A stretch of 16,119 nucleotides of DNA, taken from the NCBI GenBank assembly GCA_964393005.1, contig CAYMRR010000010.1, positions 1 through 16,119 on the forward strand, in the 5' to 3' direction. This DNA is from UBA5272 sp964393005 (GTDB taxonomy: Bacteria; Patescibacteriota; Minisyncoccia; Phycocordibacterales; UBA5272). The notes under the pieces were generated by a model. That model saw only the letters and a program-made list of their open reading frames with translations, did no database searches and had not been told where the DNA came from. The position numbers and the translations under genes were made by a program. Shown in pieces: positions 1-6,293 of this stretch (position 1 is its first letter; each line of letters opens with the position of its first letter).

Positions 1-1
1 G

Positions 2-976
2 TATGCAGGAGATTTAGTGGCTCTAGTGGGTTAAAAAAATACCACCACAGGACACACTCTTTGTGAAGAAAAAGGAGACAAGGTTATTCTTGAAAAGATT
101 AGCTTCCCAGAACCAGTTATTGATATTGAGGTTGAACCAAAAGTAAAGGGTGATCAAGAAAAAATGACCATTGGTTTAAGAAAGCTACAAGATGAAGATC
201 CAACCTTTAGAATGACCACTAACCCTGAAACAGGAGAAACAATTCTTTCTGGTATGGGGGAACTGCACTTAGATATTATTGTTGATCGTTTAAAAAGAGA
301 ATTCAACGTTGAGACAAATGTTGGAAGACCTCAGGTGGCATATAAAGAAACAATTGAAAGAAATTCAGACACAGAAGCAAAGTTTGTTAAGCAAAGTGGA
401 GGTCGTGGACAATATGGACACGTTAAGATTAAGATGGATCCAAAAGAAAGAGGAACAGGATTTGAATTCGTTAATGAGATTAAAGGAGGCTCTATTCCAA
501 GAGAATACATTCCAGCAGTTGAAAAAGGTATTAAAGAAGCAATGGATAAAGGTGTTGTTGCCGGACATCCAATGATAGATGTAAAGGTAACCCTATACGA
601 TGGATCCTTCCATGAAGTAGATTCTTCTGAAATCGCCTTTAAGATTGCAGCCTCAATGGCATTTCAAGATGGTGCTAAAAAAGCAGGAGCATATATTCTT
701 GAGCCAATCATGAAACTTGAAGTAGTCATTCCAGCAACTTATCTTGGAGATGTGATTGGAGATATATCATCAAGAAGAGGACAGATTGATGAAACAAAAG
801 ATAGAAACGACCTTAAGGTTATTGACGCAAAAGTACCACTATCTGAAATGTTTGGATATGCAACAAACTTAAGGTCATTAACAGAAGGAAGAGGTACATT
901 TAGCATGGAATTTAGTCATTATGAAAAAGTTCCAGGAAACATTAGTCAAGAAATTATTGAAGGTAAGAGAAAATAA
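2..976 (+). CDS. fusA: Elongation factor G, copy 1, 5'-truncated by the window, with an in-frame TAA
   Basis: EF-G is the GTPase that drives tRNA-mRNA translocation on the ribosome. The reading frame enters at base 2 in domain II, aligning with Tyr380 of the full copy at 13266-15410, and continues through domains III, IV and V. Domain III has SGMGELHLD; domain IV has the tip loops KQSGGRGQYGHVK and DGSFHEVDSSE; domain V has the canonical GDVIGD and PLSEMFGYATNLRSLTEGR. The GTPase domain lies outside the window. One TAA (32-34) interrupts the frame where VGLK is expected, a single-base T-to-A change from TTA. The downstream 313 codons are clean, so either the base is wrong or the gene was lost very recently. 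It is followed after 5 nt by the 76-aa gene, probably co-transcribed. A gene caller would start at Met 164 and miss the upstream part. Confidence 0.93.
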
Positions 977-981
977 CAAAT

Positions 982-1212
982 ATGAACCTAGAAGAGATAA
1001 AAAAATTAATCAAGGAAGAGGGTAAGATAGTCATCGCAGACGAAAACGGACCGTCTTTAGTGGTTATGAGTTATGAAGACTACAAGAACGCTAAAACAGG
1101 GCAAAACAGTTCAAATAACGAGGCTAATCCCAGCACATTTTCTACTAACAGTCCTGTAAAGGAGCAAATCAAAAGAAACTCTTCACTCAGTATAGATGAT
1201 CTTCCTTTTTAA
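982..1212 (+). CDS. Small Phd/YefM-like protein with SSB-like C-terminal tip
   Basis: A 76-aa protein of unknown function. Residues 1-36 form a charged helix followed by a strand-turn pattern (KIVIADENGPSLVVMSYEDY) that resembles the N-terminal domain of Phd/YefM-type antitoxins, where a short beta hairpin precedes an M-S-x-E-x-Y helix. No toxin gene lies next to it. Residues 37-69 are rich in Ser, Asn, Thr and Pro and look disordered. The last residues are SIDDLPF, close to the acidic Asp-Asp-(Ile/Leu)-Pro-Phe tip by which bacterial SSB recruits partners. The start is fixed by the ATG 5 nt after the fusA stop; there is no Shine-Dalgarno. The tuf promoter begins 10 nt after its stop. The gene is real by position and codon use; the antitoxin resemblance and the SSB mimicry are inference. 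Confidence 0.8.
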   Translation: MNLEEIKKLIKEEGKIVIADENGPSLVVMSYEDYKNAKTGQNSSNNEANPSTFSTNSPVKEQIKRNSSLSIDDLPF

Positions 1213-1221
1213 ATCCTTGTA

Positions 1222-1249
1222 TTGACTTTTTAACGATTTTAGGTAAAAT
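1222..1249 (+). promoter_or_regulatory. Promoter for tuf-S10 unit
   Basis: TTGACT (1222-1227), 16-nt spacer, TAAAAT (1244-1249): a near-consensus sigma-70 type promoter directly after the stop of the 76-aa gene. The predicted start is near 1256, giving a leader of about 145 nt before tuf that is filled with hairpins. Confidence 0.7.
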
Positions 1250-1256
1250 AGATTTG

Positions 1257-1306
1257 TTAAATTTTTTGAAAATTAACTTTTTTAAGTTAAATCAAAAAAT
1301 AATTAA
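1257..1306 (+). promoter_or_regulatory. tuf leader hairpin 1
   Basis: Right after the predicted transcription start, ATTTTTTGA (1261-1269) is perfectly complementary to TCAAAAAAT (1292-1300), and inside it TTAACTT (1273-1279) pairs with AAGTTAA (1284-1290) across a TTTT loop. Outer TTAA/TTAA (1257-1260 and 1303-1306) may extend the helix. No U-run follows, so this is not an intrinsic terminator. It may stabilise the 5' end or regulate; AT-rich composition lowers confidence. Confidence 0.45.
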
Positions 1307-1310
1307 TTAA

Positions 1311-1380
1311 TATTGTAAAGAATAAATTATTTTACAATAACATAATAAATTGAGATATAGAGAATAAATTATTCTATATC
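1311..1380 (+). promoter_or_regulatory. tuf leader twin hairpins with identical loop
   Basis: Two consecutive perfect hairpins. The first has stem TATTGTAAA (1311-1319) with TTTACAATA (1331-1339). The second has stem GATATAGA (1354-1361) with TCTATATC (1373-1380). The stem sequences differ, yet both enclose the same 11-nt loop GAATAAATTAT (1320-1330 and 1362-1372). Different paired stems around a constant loop is the pattern expected of a protein- or RNA-binding element under selection for structure. The second helix ends 20 nt before the tuf start codon. Function is unknown; regulation of EF-Tu synthesis is inferred from location. Confidence 0.6.
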
Positions 1381-1400
1381 CGTAAATAATATAAAAAAAC

Positions 1401-2600
1401 ATGGCAGCAGAAGCTTTTGAGAGAACAAAACCACATTTAAATGTAGGTACAATTGGTCACGTTGACCACGGTAAAACCACTCTTAGTGCAGCAATCTTGC
1501 ATTCATTAGCATTAAGAGATGGAGGTGTAGCAGCAAAATCTGTAGATCAGATTGACTCAGCACCAGAAGAAAAAGCAAGAGGTGTTACTATTAACATTTC
1601 TCACTTAGAATATCAGACACCAAAGAGACACTATGCTCACATTGATTGTCCTGGTCACGCTGACTACATCAAGAACATGATTACAGGTGCAGCTCAGATG
1701 GATGGAGCAATCTTAGTAGTTGCAGCAACAGATGGTCCCATGCCTCAGACAAGAGAGCACATTCTTTTGGCTAAGCAAGTAGGACTTCCTTCAATCGTTG
1801 TATTTTTAAACAAATGCGACATGGTTGAAGACCCTGAAATGATTGACTTAGTAGAAGACGAAGTTAGGGAATTATTAAAGAAGTATGAATTTGATGGCGA
1901 CAATGCACCAGTTATTAGAGGTTCTGTATTGAAAGCATTAGATGGAACAAGTGCTGATGATCCAGCTGTTCAAAAAGTTCTTGAACTTATGGATAAGCTA
2001 GATGAATACATACCAGATCCAGTTAGAGACACTGACAAGACTTTCTTGATGGCTGTTGAAGACGTTTTTTCTATTGAAGGTAGAGGAACAGTTGCAACAG
2101 GAAGAATTGAAAGAGGAGTTGTGAATGCTGGTGAAGAAGTAGAAATTGTTGGTATTAGACCAACTAGCAAGACCACAGCAGTTTCTGTTGAGATGTTCAA
2201 CAAAAGTTTGACAAGCGGTCAAGCTGGTGACAATGTAGGTATTCTTCTAAGAGGTACTAAAAAAGAAGATATTGAAAGAGGTCAAGTTCTAGCAAAAACA
2301 GGAACAATTACACCACACACAGAATTTGAAGCACAAATCTATGTTCTTACAAAAGAAGAAGGAGGAAGACACACACCATTTTTAAATGGATACAAACCTC
2401 AATTCTACATTAGAACAACTGACGTGACTGGAGAATGTACCCTTCCTGCAGGATCAGAAATGGTTATGCCTGGAGATACTATTAAAGGAATGCATGTAAA
2501 ACTTATTGCCCCTGTAGCTCTTGAAGAGCAAGGAAGATTTGCTATCCGTGAAGGAGGTAAAACTGTAGGAGCAGGAGTTGTAACAAAAATTATCGCTTAA
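1401..2600 (+). CDS. tuf: Elongation factor Tu
   Basis: EF-Tu binds aminoacyl-tRNA with GTP and delivers it to the ribosomal A site. At 399 aa it has family length. The GTPase motifs are G1 GHVDHGKT (19-26), G2 RGVTI (60-64), G3 DCPGH with the catalytic His86, G4 NKCD (137-140) and G5 GSVLKAL (174-180), where Val replaces the common Ala. Beta-barrel domains II and III follow (VFSIEGRGTV; PFLNGYKPQFYIR; GGKTVGAG near the end). The codons look more optimised than those of its neighbours (AAC, GAC, ATC, CAC), as expected for a very abundant protein. It is the first gene after the promoter at 1222 and its hairpin leader, and is followed after 47 nt by rpsJ. It is the only visible gene whose start codon is preceded by C rather than T. 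Confidence 0.99.
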   Translation: MAAEAFERTKPHLNVGTIGHVDHGKTTLSAAILHSLALRDGGVAAKSVDQIDSAPEEKARGVTINISHLEYQTPKRHYAHIDCPGHADYIKNMITGAAQMDGAILVVAATDGPMPQTREHILLAKQVGLPSIVVFLNKCDMVEDPEMIDLVEDEVRELLKKYEFDGDNAPVIRGSVLKALDGTSADDPAVQKVLELMDKLDEYIPDPVRDTDKTFLMAVEDVFSIEGRGTVATGRIERGVVNAGEEVEIVGIRPTSKTTAVSVEMFNKSLTSGQAGDNVGILLRGTKKEDIERGQVLAKTGTITPHTEFEAQIYVLTKEEGGRHTPFLNGYKPQFYIRTTDVTGECTLPAGSEMVMPGDTIKGMHVKLIAPVALEEQGRFAIREGGKTVGAGVVTKIIA

Positions 2601-2647
2601 TTAAGAATTATTAAAAATCTAATCGCTCTTTAAAGAAATTAAAAATT

Positions 2648-3106
2648 ATGACAGAAACAAAACAAAAGGCAGCCAAAAAAGTAGTAGCTAAAAAAACTGT
2701 AGCCAAAAAAACTGCAGCTAAAAAAGTAGTAGCTAAAAAGGCTGTAGCCAAAAAAGTAGACAATACTTTAACCAAAACAAAGTCTGCTAGCAAAGGAGCT
2801 GAGAGTAAACTTAGAATTTTGGTAAAAGCTTATGAGCCAAAGGTTTTGGATATTTCTGTTAAACAAATAATTGATACAGCGAACAGATTTGATGCAGAAA
2901 TAAGTGGACCAACACCTCTACCTATTGAAATAGCAAAATATACAGTAAACAGATCTACTTTTGTTTACAAAGATGCTAGAGAACAATTTGAGATAAGAGT
3001 TCACAAAAGACTCATCGATATTCTTAACCCTGACCCAAAACTAATTGAAGCTTTGACCAATTTATCTCTCCCTTCTGGAGTAGATATCAATGTCAAAATG
3101 GCTTAA
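2648..3106 (+). CDS. rpsJ: Ribosomal protein uS10 with histone H1-like N-terminal extension
   Basis: Small-subunit head protein S10, also known in some bacteria as the NusE antitermination factor. The S10 core occupies residues about 54-152 (LRILVKAYEPKVLD, SGPTPLP, REQFEIRVHKRLIDI), about 99 aa, the normal length of the whole protein. It is preceded by about 53 extra residues that include six tandem pentads of the type (A/V)AKK(V/T/A) at residues 8-37, then a Lys/Ser/Thr linker. The start is secure: there is no Met between the first residue and the C-terminal KMA. The extension resembles lysine-rich H1 tails and could bind rRNA or DNA; its role is unknown. It lies second in the tuf-S10 unit. 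Confidence 0.97.
   Translation: MTETKQKAAKKVVAKKTVAKKTAAKKVVAKKAVAKKVDNTLTKTKSASKGAESKLRILVKAYEPKVLDISVKQIIDTANRFDAEISGPTPLPIEIAKYTVNRSTFVYKDAREQFEIRVHKRLIDILNPDPKLIEALTNLSLPSGVDINVKMA
2669..2758 (+). repeat. Six 15-bp tandem repeats inside rpsJ
   Basis: Six in-frame 15-bp units encode AAKKV, VAKKT, VAKKT, AAKKV, VAKKA and VAKKV. The units vary at third positions (GCA/GCC/GCT, AAA/AAG) and first residue, so the repeat is not a very recent expansion. It forms the basic N-terminal extension of S10. The antisense open frame over it is a shadow of this repeat. Confidence 0.9.
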
Positions 3107-3137
3107 TTAGTTATTGAAACTTACTAATTAAATAAAT

Positions 3138-3186
3138 CGACCAATGATCAGACACTACTTTTAGTAGAAAGTGTTTGATTATGTCG
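3138..3186 (+). promoter_or_regulatory. Structured RNA element between rpsJ and rplC
   Basis: CGAC (3138-3141) pairs with GTCG (3183-3186). After a 2-nt bulge (CA), ATGATCAGACA (3144-3154) pairs with TGTTTGATTAT (3172-3182) over 11 bp including two G-U pairs. Inside, CTAC (3155-3158) can pair with GTAG (3164-3167), with AAAG (3168-3171) bulged. No U-run follows, so it is not an intrinsic terminator. It ends 12 nt before the rplC start. A ribosomal-protein autoregulatory leader (L3 or L4 are the nearby candidates) or an RNA-processing site are inferences. Confidence 0.55.
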
Positions 3187-3198
3187 TATTAGAAAAAT

Positions 3199-3810
3199 AT
3201 GAAATTTACAATAGCTGTAAAGCAGAATATGACTCAGTTTTTCGATGAAGAAGGTGTGGTGCATCCAGCTACTATACTATCTTCAGGACCAATTACTGTG
3301 ACTCAAATAAAAACAAAAGAAAAAGATGGATATGATGCTGTGCAAGTAGCTTCTATTCCTCAAAAGAAAGAAAGAGTATCCAAGTCTGTTTTAGGACATA
3401 CTAGTGGTGAAGCTTTTAAGGTAATCAAAGAGTTTCGTGGAGAAGCTGGAGATTTACAAAAAGGAGCCAATATCAATATTGATGTTTTTGAAGCAGGAGA
3501 TATTGTTACCCTTTCTGGAGTTTCTAAAGGAAAAGGTTTCCAAGGAGTTATGAAGAGACATGGCTTTAAAGGAGGATGGAGTGCACATGGACAAAAGCAC
3601 TCTATGAGAAAACCAGGATCCATTGGTGGTGGAGGTCGTGCTGGTGGTAGAGTAGTAAAAGGAAAAAAGATGCCAGGAAGAATGGGCTCTGATAGAGTTA
3701 CTCAAAAAAATGTCAAAATCTTAGATGTGGATGTAGAAAACGGCATACTTTTAGTAAAAGGTGCTGTGCCAGGAAAAAGAGGAACTATTATTGAAATAAT
3801 CCAAAAATAA
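3199..3810 (+). CDS. rplC: Ribosomal protein uL3
   Basis: L3 is an early assembly protein of the large subunit whose loop reaches the peptidyl transferase centre. At 203 aa it has bacterial length. Visible features are the N-terminal barrel (MTQFFDEEGVVHPATIL), the SKGKGFQGVMKRHGFKGG segment, and the extended rRNA-penetrating loop HSMRKPGSIGGGG followed by GKKMPGRMG, then LLVKGAVPGKRG near the C-terminus. The start follows the hairpin element at 3138-3186. There are only 4 nt to rplD, so the two genes are co-transcribed. Confidence 0.98.
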   Translation: MKFTIAVKQNMTQFFDEEGVVHPATILSSGPITVTQIKTKEKDGYDAVQVASIPQKKERVSKSVLGHTSGEAFKVIKEFRGEAGDLQKGANINIDVFEAGDIVTLSGVSKGKGFQGVMKRHGFKGGWSAHGQKHSMRKPGSIGGGGRAGGRVVKGKKMPGRMGSDRVTQKNVKILDVDVENGILLVKGAVPGKRGTIIEIIQK

Positions 3811-3814
3811 AATT

Positions 3815-4477
3815 ATGAAAGTAAAAATATACAATCAAAAAGGACAAGAGACTAAAGAGATTGATTTGCCAGAAGATATTTTTGGATTAGAATTTAATCA
3901 CGATTTAGTATCTCAAGTACTTTATATTCAAAAGTCTAATAGAAGAGCTGGTACCGCTCATGTAAAAGGTAGAGGCGAAGTAAAAGGAGCCAATCAAAAG
4001 CCTTGGAGACAAAAAGGTACTGGAAGAGCAAGACATGGCTCACGTATTTCTCCTATTTGGGTAGGAGGAGGAGTGGCTCATGGCCCAACCAAAGACAAAG
4101 TTTATAAAAAAGATTTACCAAAAGGTATGAGAAACAAAGCTTTGTTTAATATTCTTTCTGCTAAACTAAAAGATGGAAAAATCTTATTTGTAGATGAAAT
4201 TGTTTCAGAAAATGGTAAAACCAAAGAAGCTGTAGAAATAGTAAAAGCTATTTCAGGTGTTAAAGATTTTGAAAACTTGAGTTATAAAAAGAAAGGCAAT
4301 GTTTATTTAACATTTCCAAAAATGAGTATTAATGAGAAAAATTCTTTTAGAAATTTGCCTTATATTAATGCTCACAATATGGAAGATTTAAATCCATATG
4401 ATTTGGCTAATGCTAGATATCTTGTTATTACTAATCCAGAAGCTACAATCGAGTATCTTCAAAGTAAATTAAAATAA
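3815..4477 (+). CDS. rplD: Ribosomal protein uL4
   Basis: L4 lines the peptide exit tunnel and, in Gammaproteobacteria, represses its own S10 operon. At 220 aa it is slightly longer than the usual 200-210. The tunnel extension is clear at residues about 45-90: RRAGTAHVKGRGEVKG, KPWRQKGTGRARHGS, then PIWVGGGVAHGP. The C-terminal globular part ends NARYLVITNPEATIEYLQS. It starts 4 nt after rplC and ends 4 nt before rplW. Autoregulation via the upstream hairpin (3138-3186) is possible but unproven. Confidence 0.98.
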   Translation: MKVKIYNQKGQETKEIDLPEDIFGLEFNHDLVSQVLYIQKSNRRAGTAHVKGRGEVKGANQKPWRQKGTGRARHGSRISPIWVGGGVAHGPTKDKVYKKDLPKGMRNKALFNILSAKLKDGKILFVDEIVSENGKTKEAVEIVKAISGVKDFENLSYKKKGNVYLTFPKMSINEKNSFRNLPYINAHNMEDLNPYDLANARYLVITNPEATIEYLQSKLK

Positions 4478-4481
4478 ATTT

Positions 4482-4859
4482 ATGGCAAAAAAAGATACAG
4501 AAATAAAAGAATTAAAAGATAAAAAAGAAGAGAAAGTAAAGAAAGCAAAGGCTGTAAAGAATGAAAAAGTAGAAGAAGTAGTTAAAGAAGAAGTTTCTTT
4601 AATCATTTCTCCAAGGCTTACAGAAAAAGCTTCTACTCTTTCTTCTTCAAATGTTTATACTTTTAATGTAAAAGATGAAGCTACCAAACTTACTTTAGCT
4701 AAAGAGATAGAAAAGGTTTATAAAGTAAAACCAATAAAAATTACTATATTAAACCATCCTAGAGAAGCAGTATTTGCTAGAAATAAGCATGGCTTTAAAC
4801 CAGCTTTTAAAAAAGCTTTAGTAACTCTTAAAAAAGGAGACACTATTAATTTTGTTTAA
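4482..4859 (+). CDS. rplW: Ribosomal protein uL23 with charged N-terminal extension
   Basis: L23 sits at the tunnel exit and docks trigger factor, SRP and SecY. The 125-aa product has an L23 core from about residue 38 (SLIISPRLTEKASTLSSSNVYTFNV, then KVYKVKPIKITILN and FKKALVTLKKGDTI). It is preceded by about 37 residues made almost entirely of Lys, Glu, Asp, Val and Ala, likely a free helix or coiled segment. The family is usually about 95-100 aa. The start 4 nt after the rplD stop has no Met alternative before the core. S10 and S5 in this window also carry charged N-terminal extensions, so this is a theme of the organism rather than a start-site error. Confidence 0.96.
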   Translation: MAKKDTEIKELKDKKEEKVKKAKAVKNEKVEEVVKEEVSLIISPRLTEKASTLSSSNVYTFNVKDEATKLTLAKEIEKVYKVKPIKITILNHPREAVFARNKHGFKPAFKKALVTLKKGDTINFV

Positions 4860-4921
4860 AAATAAAATTAAAATTATAAAGATAATAATGGTAAATTAAG
4901 CCGAAAAATTAATTAAAAAGT

Positions 4922-5761
4922 ATGAAAAAATATAAACCGACAACACCGTCACGAAGGACAATGACCGGTATTGAATATAGAAAAGTTTTATCCAAAGACA
5001 AACCTTTAAAATCTTTAACCAAAGGTTTTAAAAGAGGAGATGGAAGAAACAAGCATGGAAGAATCACTTCTCATTATAAAGGAGGTGGACATAAAAGAAG
5101 ATTTAGAGATGTTGATTTTAAATACAACAAGCTAGATATTCCAGCTAAAATAGCTTCTATAGAATACGATCCAAACAGATCTGGCTTTATAGGGCTAGCT
5201 GTATATGCAGATGGAGAAAAAAGATATGTCTTATTACCTAAAACTGTAAAAGTAGGAGACTCTTTTATAGTTTCAGAGAAAGCAGATTTAAATCCAGGTA
5301 ATAGATGTATATTAAAAAATATCCCTGTAGGTACAGAAGTCTATAATGTAGAAATTAAAAAAGGAGCAGGAGCTAAAATGGTAAGAAGTGCTGGAAGCTT
5401 TGCTCAAGTAGTAGCTCATGATAGTGGATTTACTTCTATCAAACTCCCTTCTTCTGAAGTAAGAAAAATACCAGACTTTTGTTTTGCTTCTATCGGCTCA
5501 GTATCCAATGATGAGTGGAGATTAAGAGTAATAGGAAAAGCAGGAAGAAGTAGATGGCTTGGAGTAAGACCAAAAACTAGAGGAAAAGCCAAAAACCCAG
5601 TAGACCACCCATATGGAGGAGGAGAAGGAAATCAGCCAAGAGGTACCAAAAGACCAAAGACTGCAACTGGTAAAGTTACTGGAGGTCGTAAAACTAGAAA
5701 AGCTAAAAAATATTCAAATCCTCATATTGTTTCTAGAAGAGTTAAGAATAAAAGAAAGTAA
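4922..5761 (+). CDS. rplB: Ribosomal protein uL2
   Basis: L2 is a core large-subunit protein at the intersubunit bridge near the peptidyl transferase centre. The 279-aa product has the N-terminal extension (SLTKGFKRGDGRNKHGRITS, then HKRRFRDVDF), the OB and SH3-like barrels, and the C-terminal basic tail (KVTGGRKTRKAKKYSNPHIVSRRVKN). The near-universal loop DHPHGGGEG reads DHPYGGGEG: His229, the functionally critical residue, is kept, but His231 is Tyr. The first 20 codons use codons rare elsewhere here (CCG, CGA, AGG) and can form a GC-rich hairpin. It is followed directly by rpsL instead of rpsS, so the S10 order breaks here. Confidence 0.98.
   Translation: MKKYKPTTPSRRTMTGIEYRKVLSKDKPLKSLTKGFKRGDGRNKHGRITSHYKGGGHKRRFRDVDFKYNKLDIPAKIASIEYDPNRSGFIGLAVYADGEKRYVLLPKTVKVGDSFIVSEKADLNPGNRCILKNIPVGTEVYNVEIKKGAGAKMVRSAGSFAQVVAHDSGFTSIKLPSSEVRKIPDFCFASIGSVSNDEWRLRVIGKAGRSRWLGVRPKTRGKAKNPVDHPYGGGEGNQPRGTKRPKTATGKVTGGRKTRKAKKYSNPHIVSRRVKNKRK
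4945..4969 (+). promoter_or_regulatory. GC-rich hairpin in the 5' coding region of rplB
   Basis: ACCGTCA (4945-4951) pairs with TGACCGGT (4962-4969) with one bulged C and a 10-nt loop. It begins 23 nt into rplB and is spelled with codons that are rare in this window (CCG, CGA, AGG), in an otherwise AT-rich operon. It may be an RNA element acting on rplB translation; that is an inference. Confidence 0.35.
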
Positions 5762-5790
5762 TACATTGCAAAATTTCTTAAAATGTATTA
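5759..5790 (+). promoter_or_regulatory. Hairpin spanning the rplB stop codon
   Basis: TAATACATT (5759-5767, containing the rplB TAA) is perfectly complementary to AATGTATTA (5782-5790) across a 14-nt loop. There is no following T-run. It lies 15 nt before rpsL, exactly at the point where the gene order departs from the S10 operon. It may be a processing or stability element. Confidence 0.35.
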
Positions 5791-5805
5791 TATTCTTAAA
5801 GATAT

Positions 5806-6225
5806 ATGCCAACAATTAATCAATTAATTAAAAATAAAAGAAAGAAGGTGGTTAAAAAATCTAGATCTATTACTTTAGGTCAAGGTTGGAATTCTGTAAA
5901 AAATAAAGCCAACTATTATAATTCTCCTTTTAAAAGAGGTGTCTGTACAAAAGTGACTACCACTACCCCAAAGAAGCCAAACTCTGCTCTTCGTAAAATA
6001 GCCAGAGTAAGATTAACTAATCAGCAAGAGGTGACTGCCTATATACCAGGTATAAAGCATAAGCTTCAAGAGCACTCTGTAGTTATGATTCGTGGTGGAA
6101 GAGTAAAAGACTTAGCCGGAGTAAGATATCATATTGTTAGAGGAAGGTTTGATGCTGGTGGAGTAGAAAATAGAAAGAAAGGTAGATCAAAATACGGAGC
6201 TAAAAGACCAAAAGATTCTAAATAA
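5806..6225 (+). CDS. rpsL: Ribosomal protein uS12
   Basis: S12 sits at the decoding centre and controls tRNA selection accuracy. At 139 aa it is the longer form seen in Gram-positives, with an insert at residues about 22-42 before FKRGVCTKV. The decoding loop TTPKKPNSALRK (Lys57, E. coli Lys43) is intact. The second loop reads KDLAGVRYH (101-109): the Asp that is methylthiolated in E. coli is Asp102, but the usual Pro (E. coli Pro90) is Ala104. rpsL normally heads the str operon with rpsG; here it is last in the tuf-S10 unit and about 6.5 kb from rpsG. A terminator follows 15 nt after its stop. Confidence 0.98.
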   Translation: MPTINQLIKNKRKKVVKKSRSITLGQGWNSVKNKANYYNSPFKRGVCTKVTTTTPKKPNSALRKIARVRLTNQQEVTAYIPGIKHKLQEHSVVMIRGGRVKDLAGVRYHIVRGRFDAGGVENRKKGRSKYGAKRPKDSK

Positions 6226-6240
6226 TAAAACCAAGTCTTA

Positions 6241-6279
6241 AAAACAAAAAACCCTTTATTTTATAGGGTTTTTTGTTTT
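6241..6279 (+). terminator. Intrinsic terminator after rpsL
   Basis: A 15-bp perfect stem: AAAACAAAAAACCCT (6241-6255) with AGGGTTTTTTGTTTT (6265-6279), 9-nt loop. The descending arm carries the T-rich run. The A-run on the other arm means it could act in both directions, but no gene faces it. Confidence 0.85.
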
Positions 6280-6293
6280 AAGTCATAAAATAC

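Noticed and set aside
32..34. Programmed recoding (stop read-through or frameshift) in fusA copy 1
   Set aside because: The position is inside a conserved domain with no slippery site and frame is kept after it; a one-base error or mutation explains it more simply.
309..575. Alternative + strand frame inside fusA copy 1
   Set aside because: It overlaps conserved EF-G domains III-IV and has no recognisable sequence of its own.
2611..2793. Open frame on the - strand over the rpsJ 5' region
   Set aside because: It is a by-product of the (A/V)AKK repeat read backwards and gives a low-complexity Ala/Thr/Phe string; rpsJ on the + strand is certain.
4889..4897. TGGTAAATT before rplB as an internal extended -10 promoter
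   Set aside because: No -35 match, and such AT-rich strings arise by chance; the rplW-rplB spacing of 62 nt does not require a promoter.
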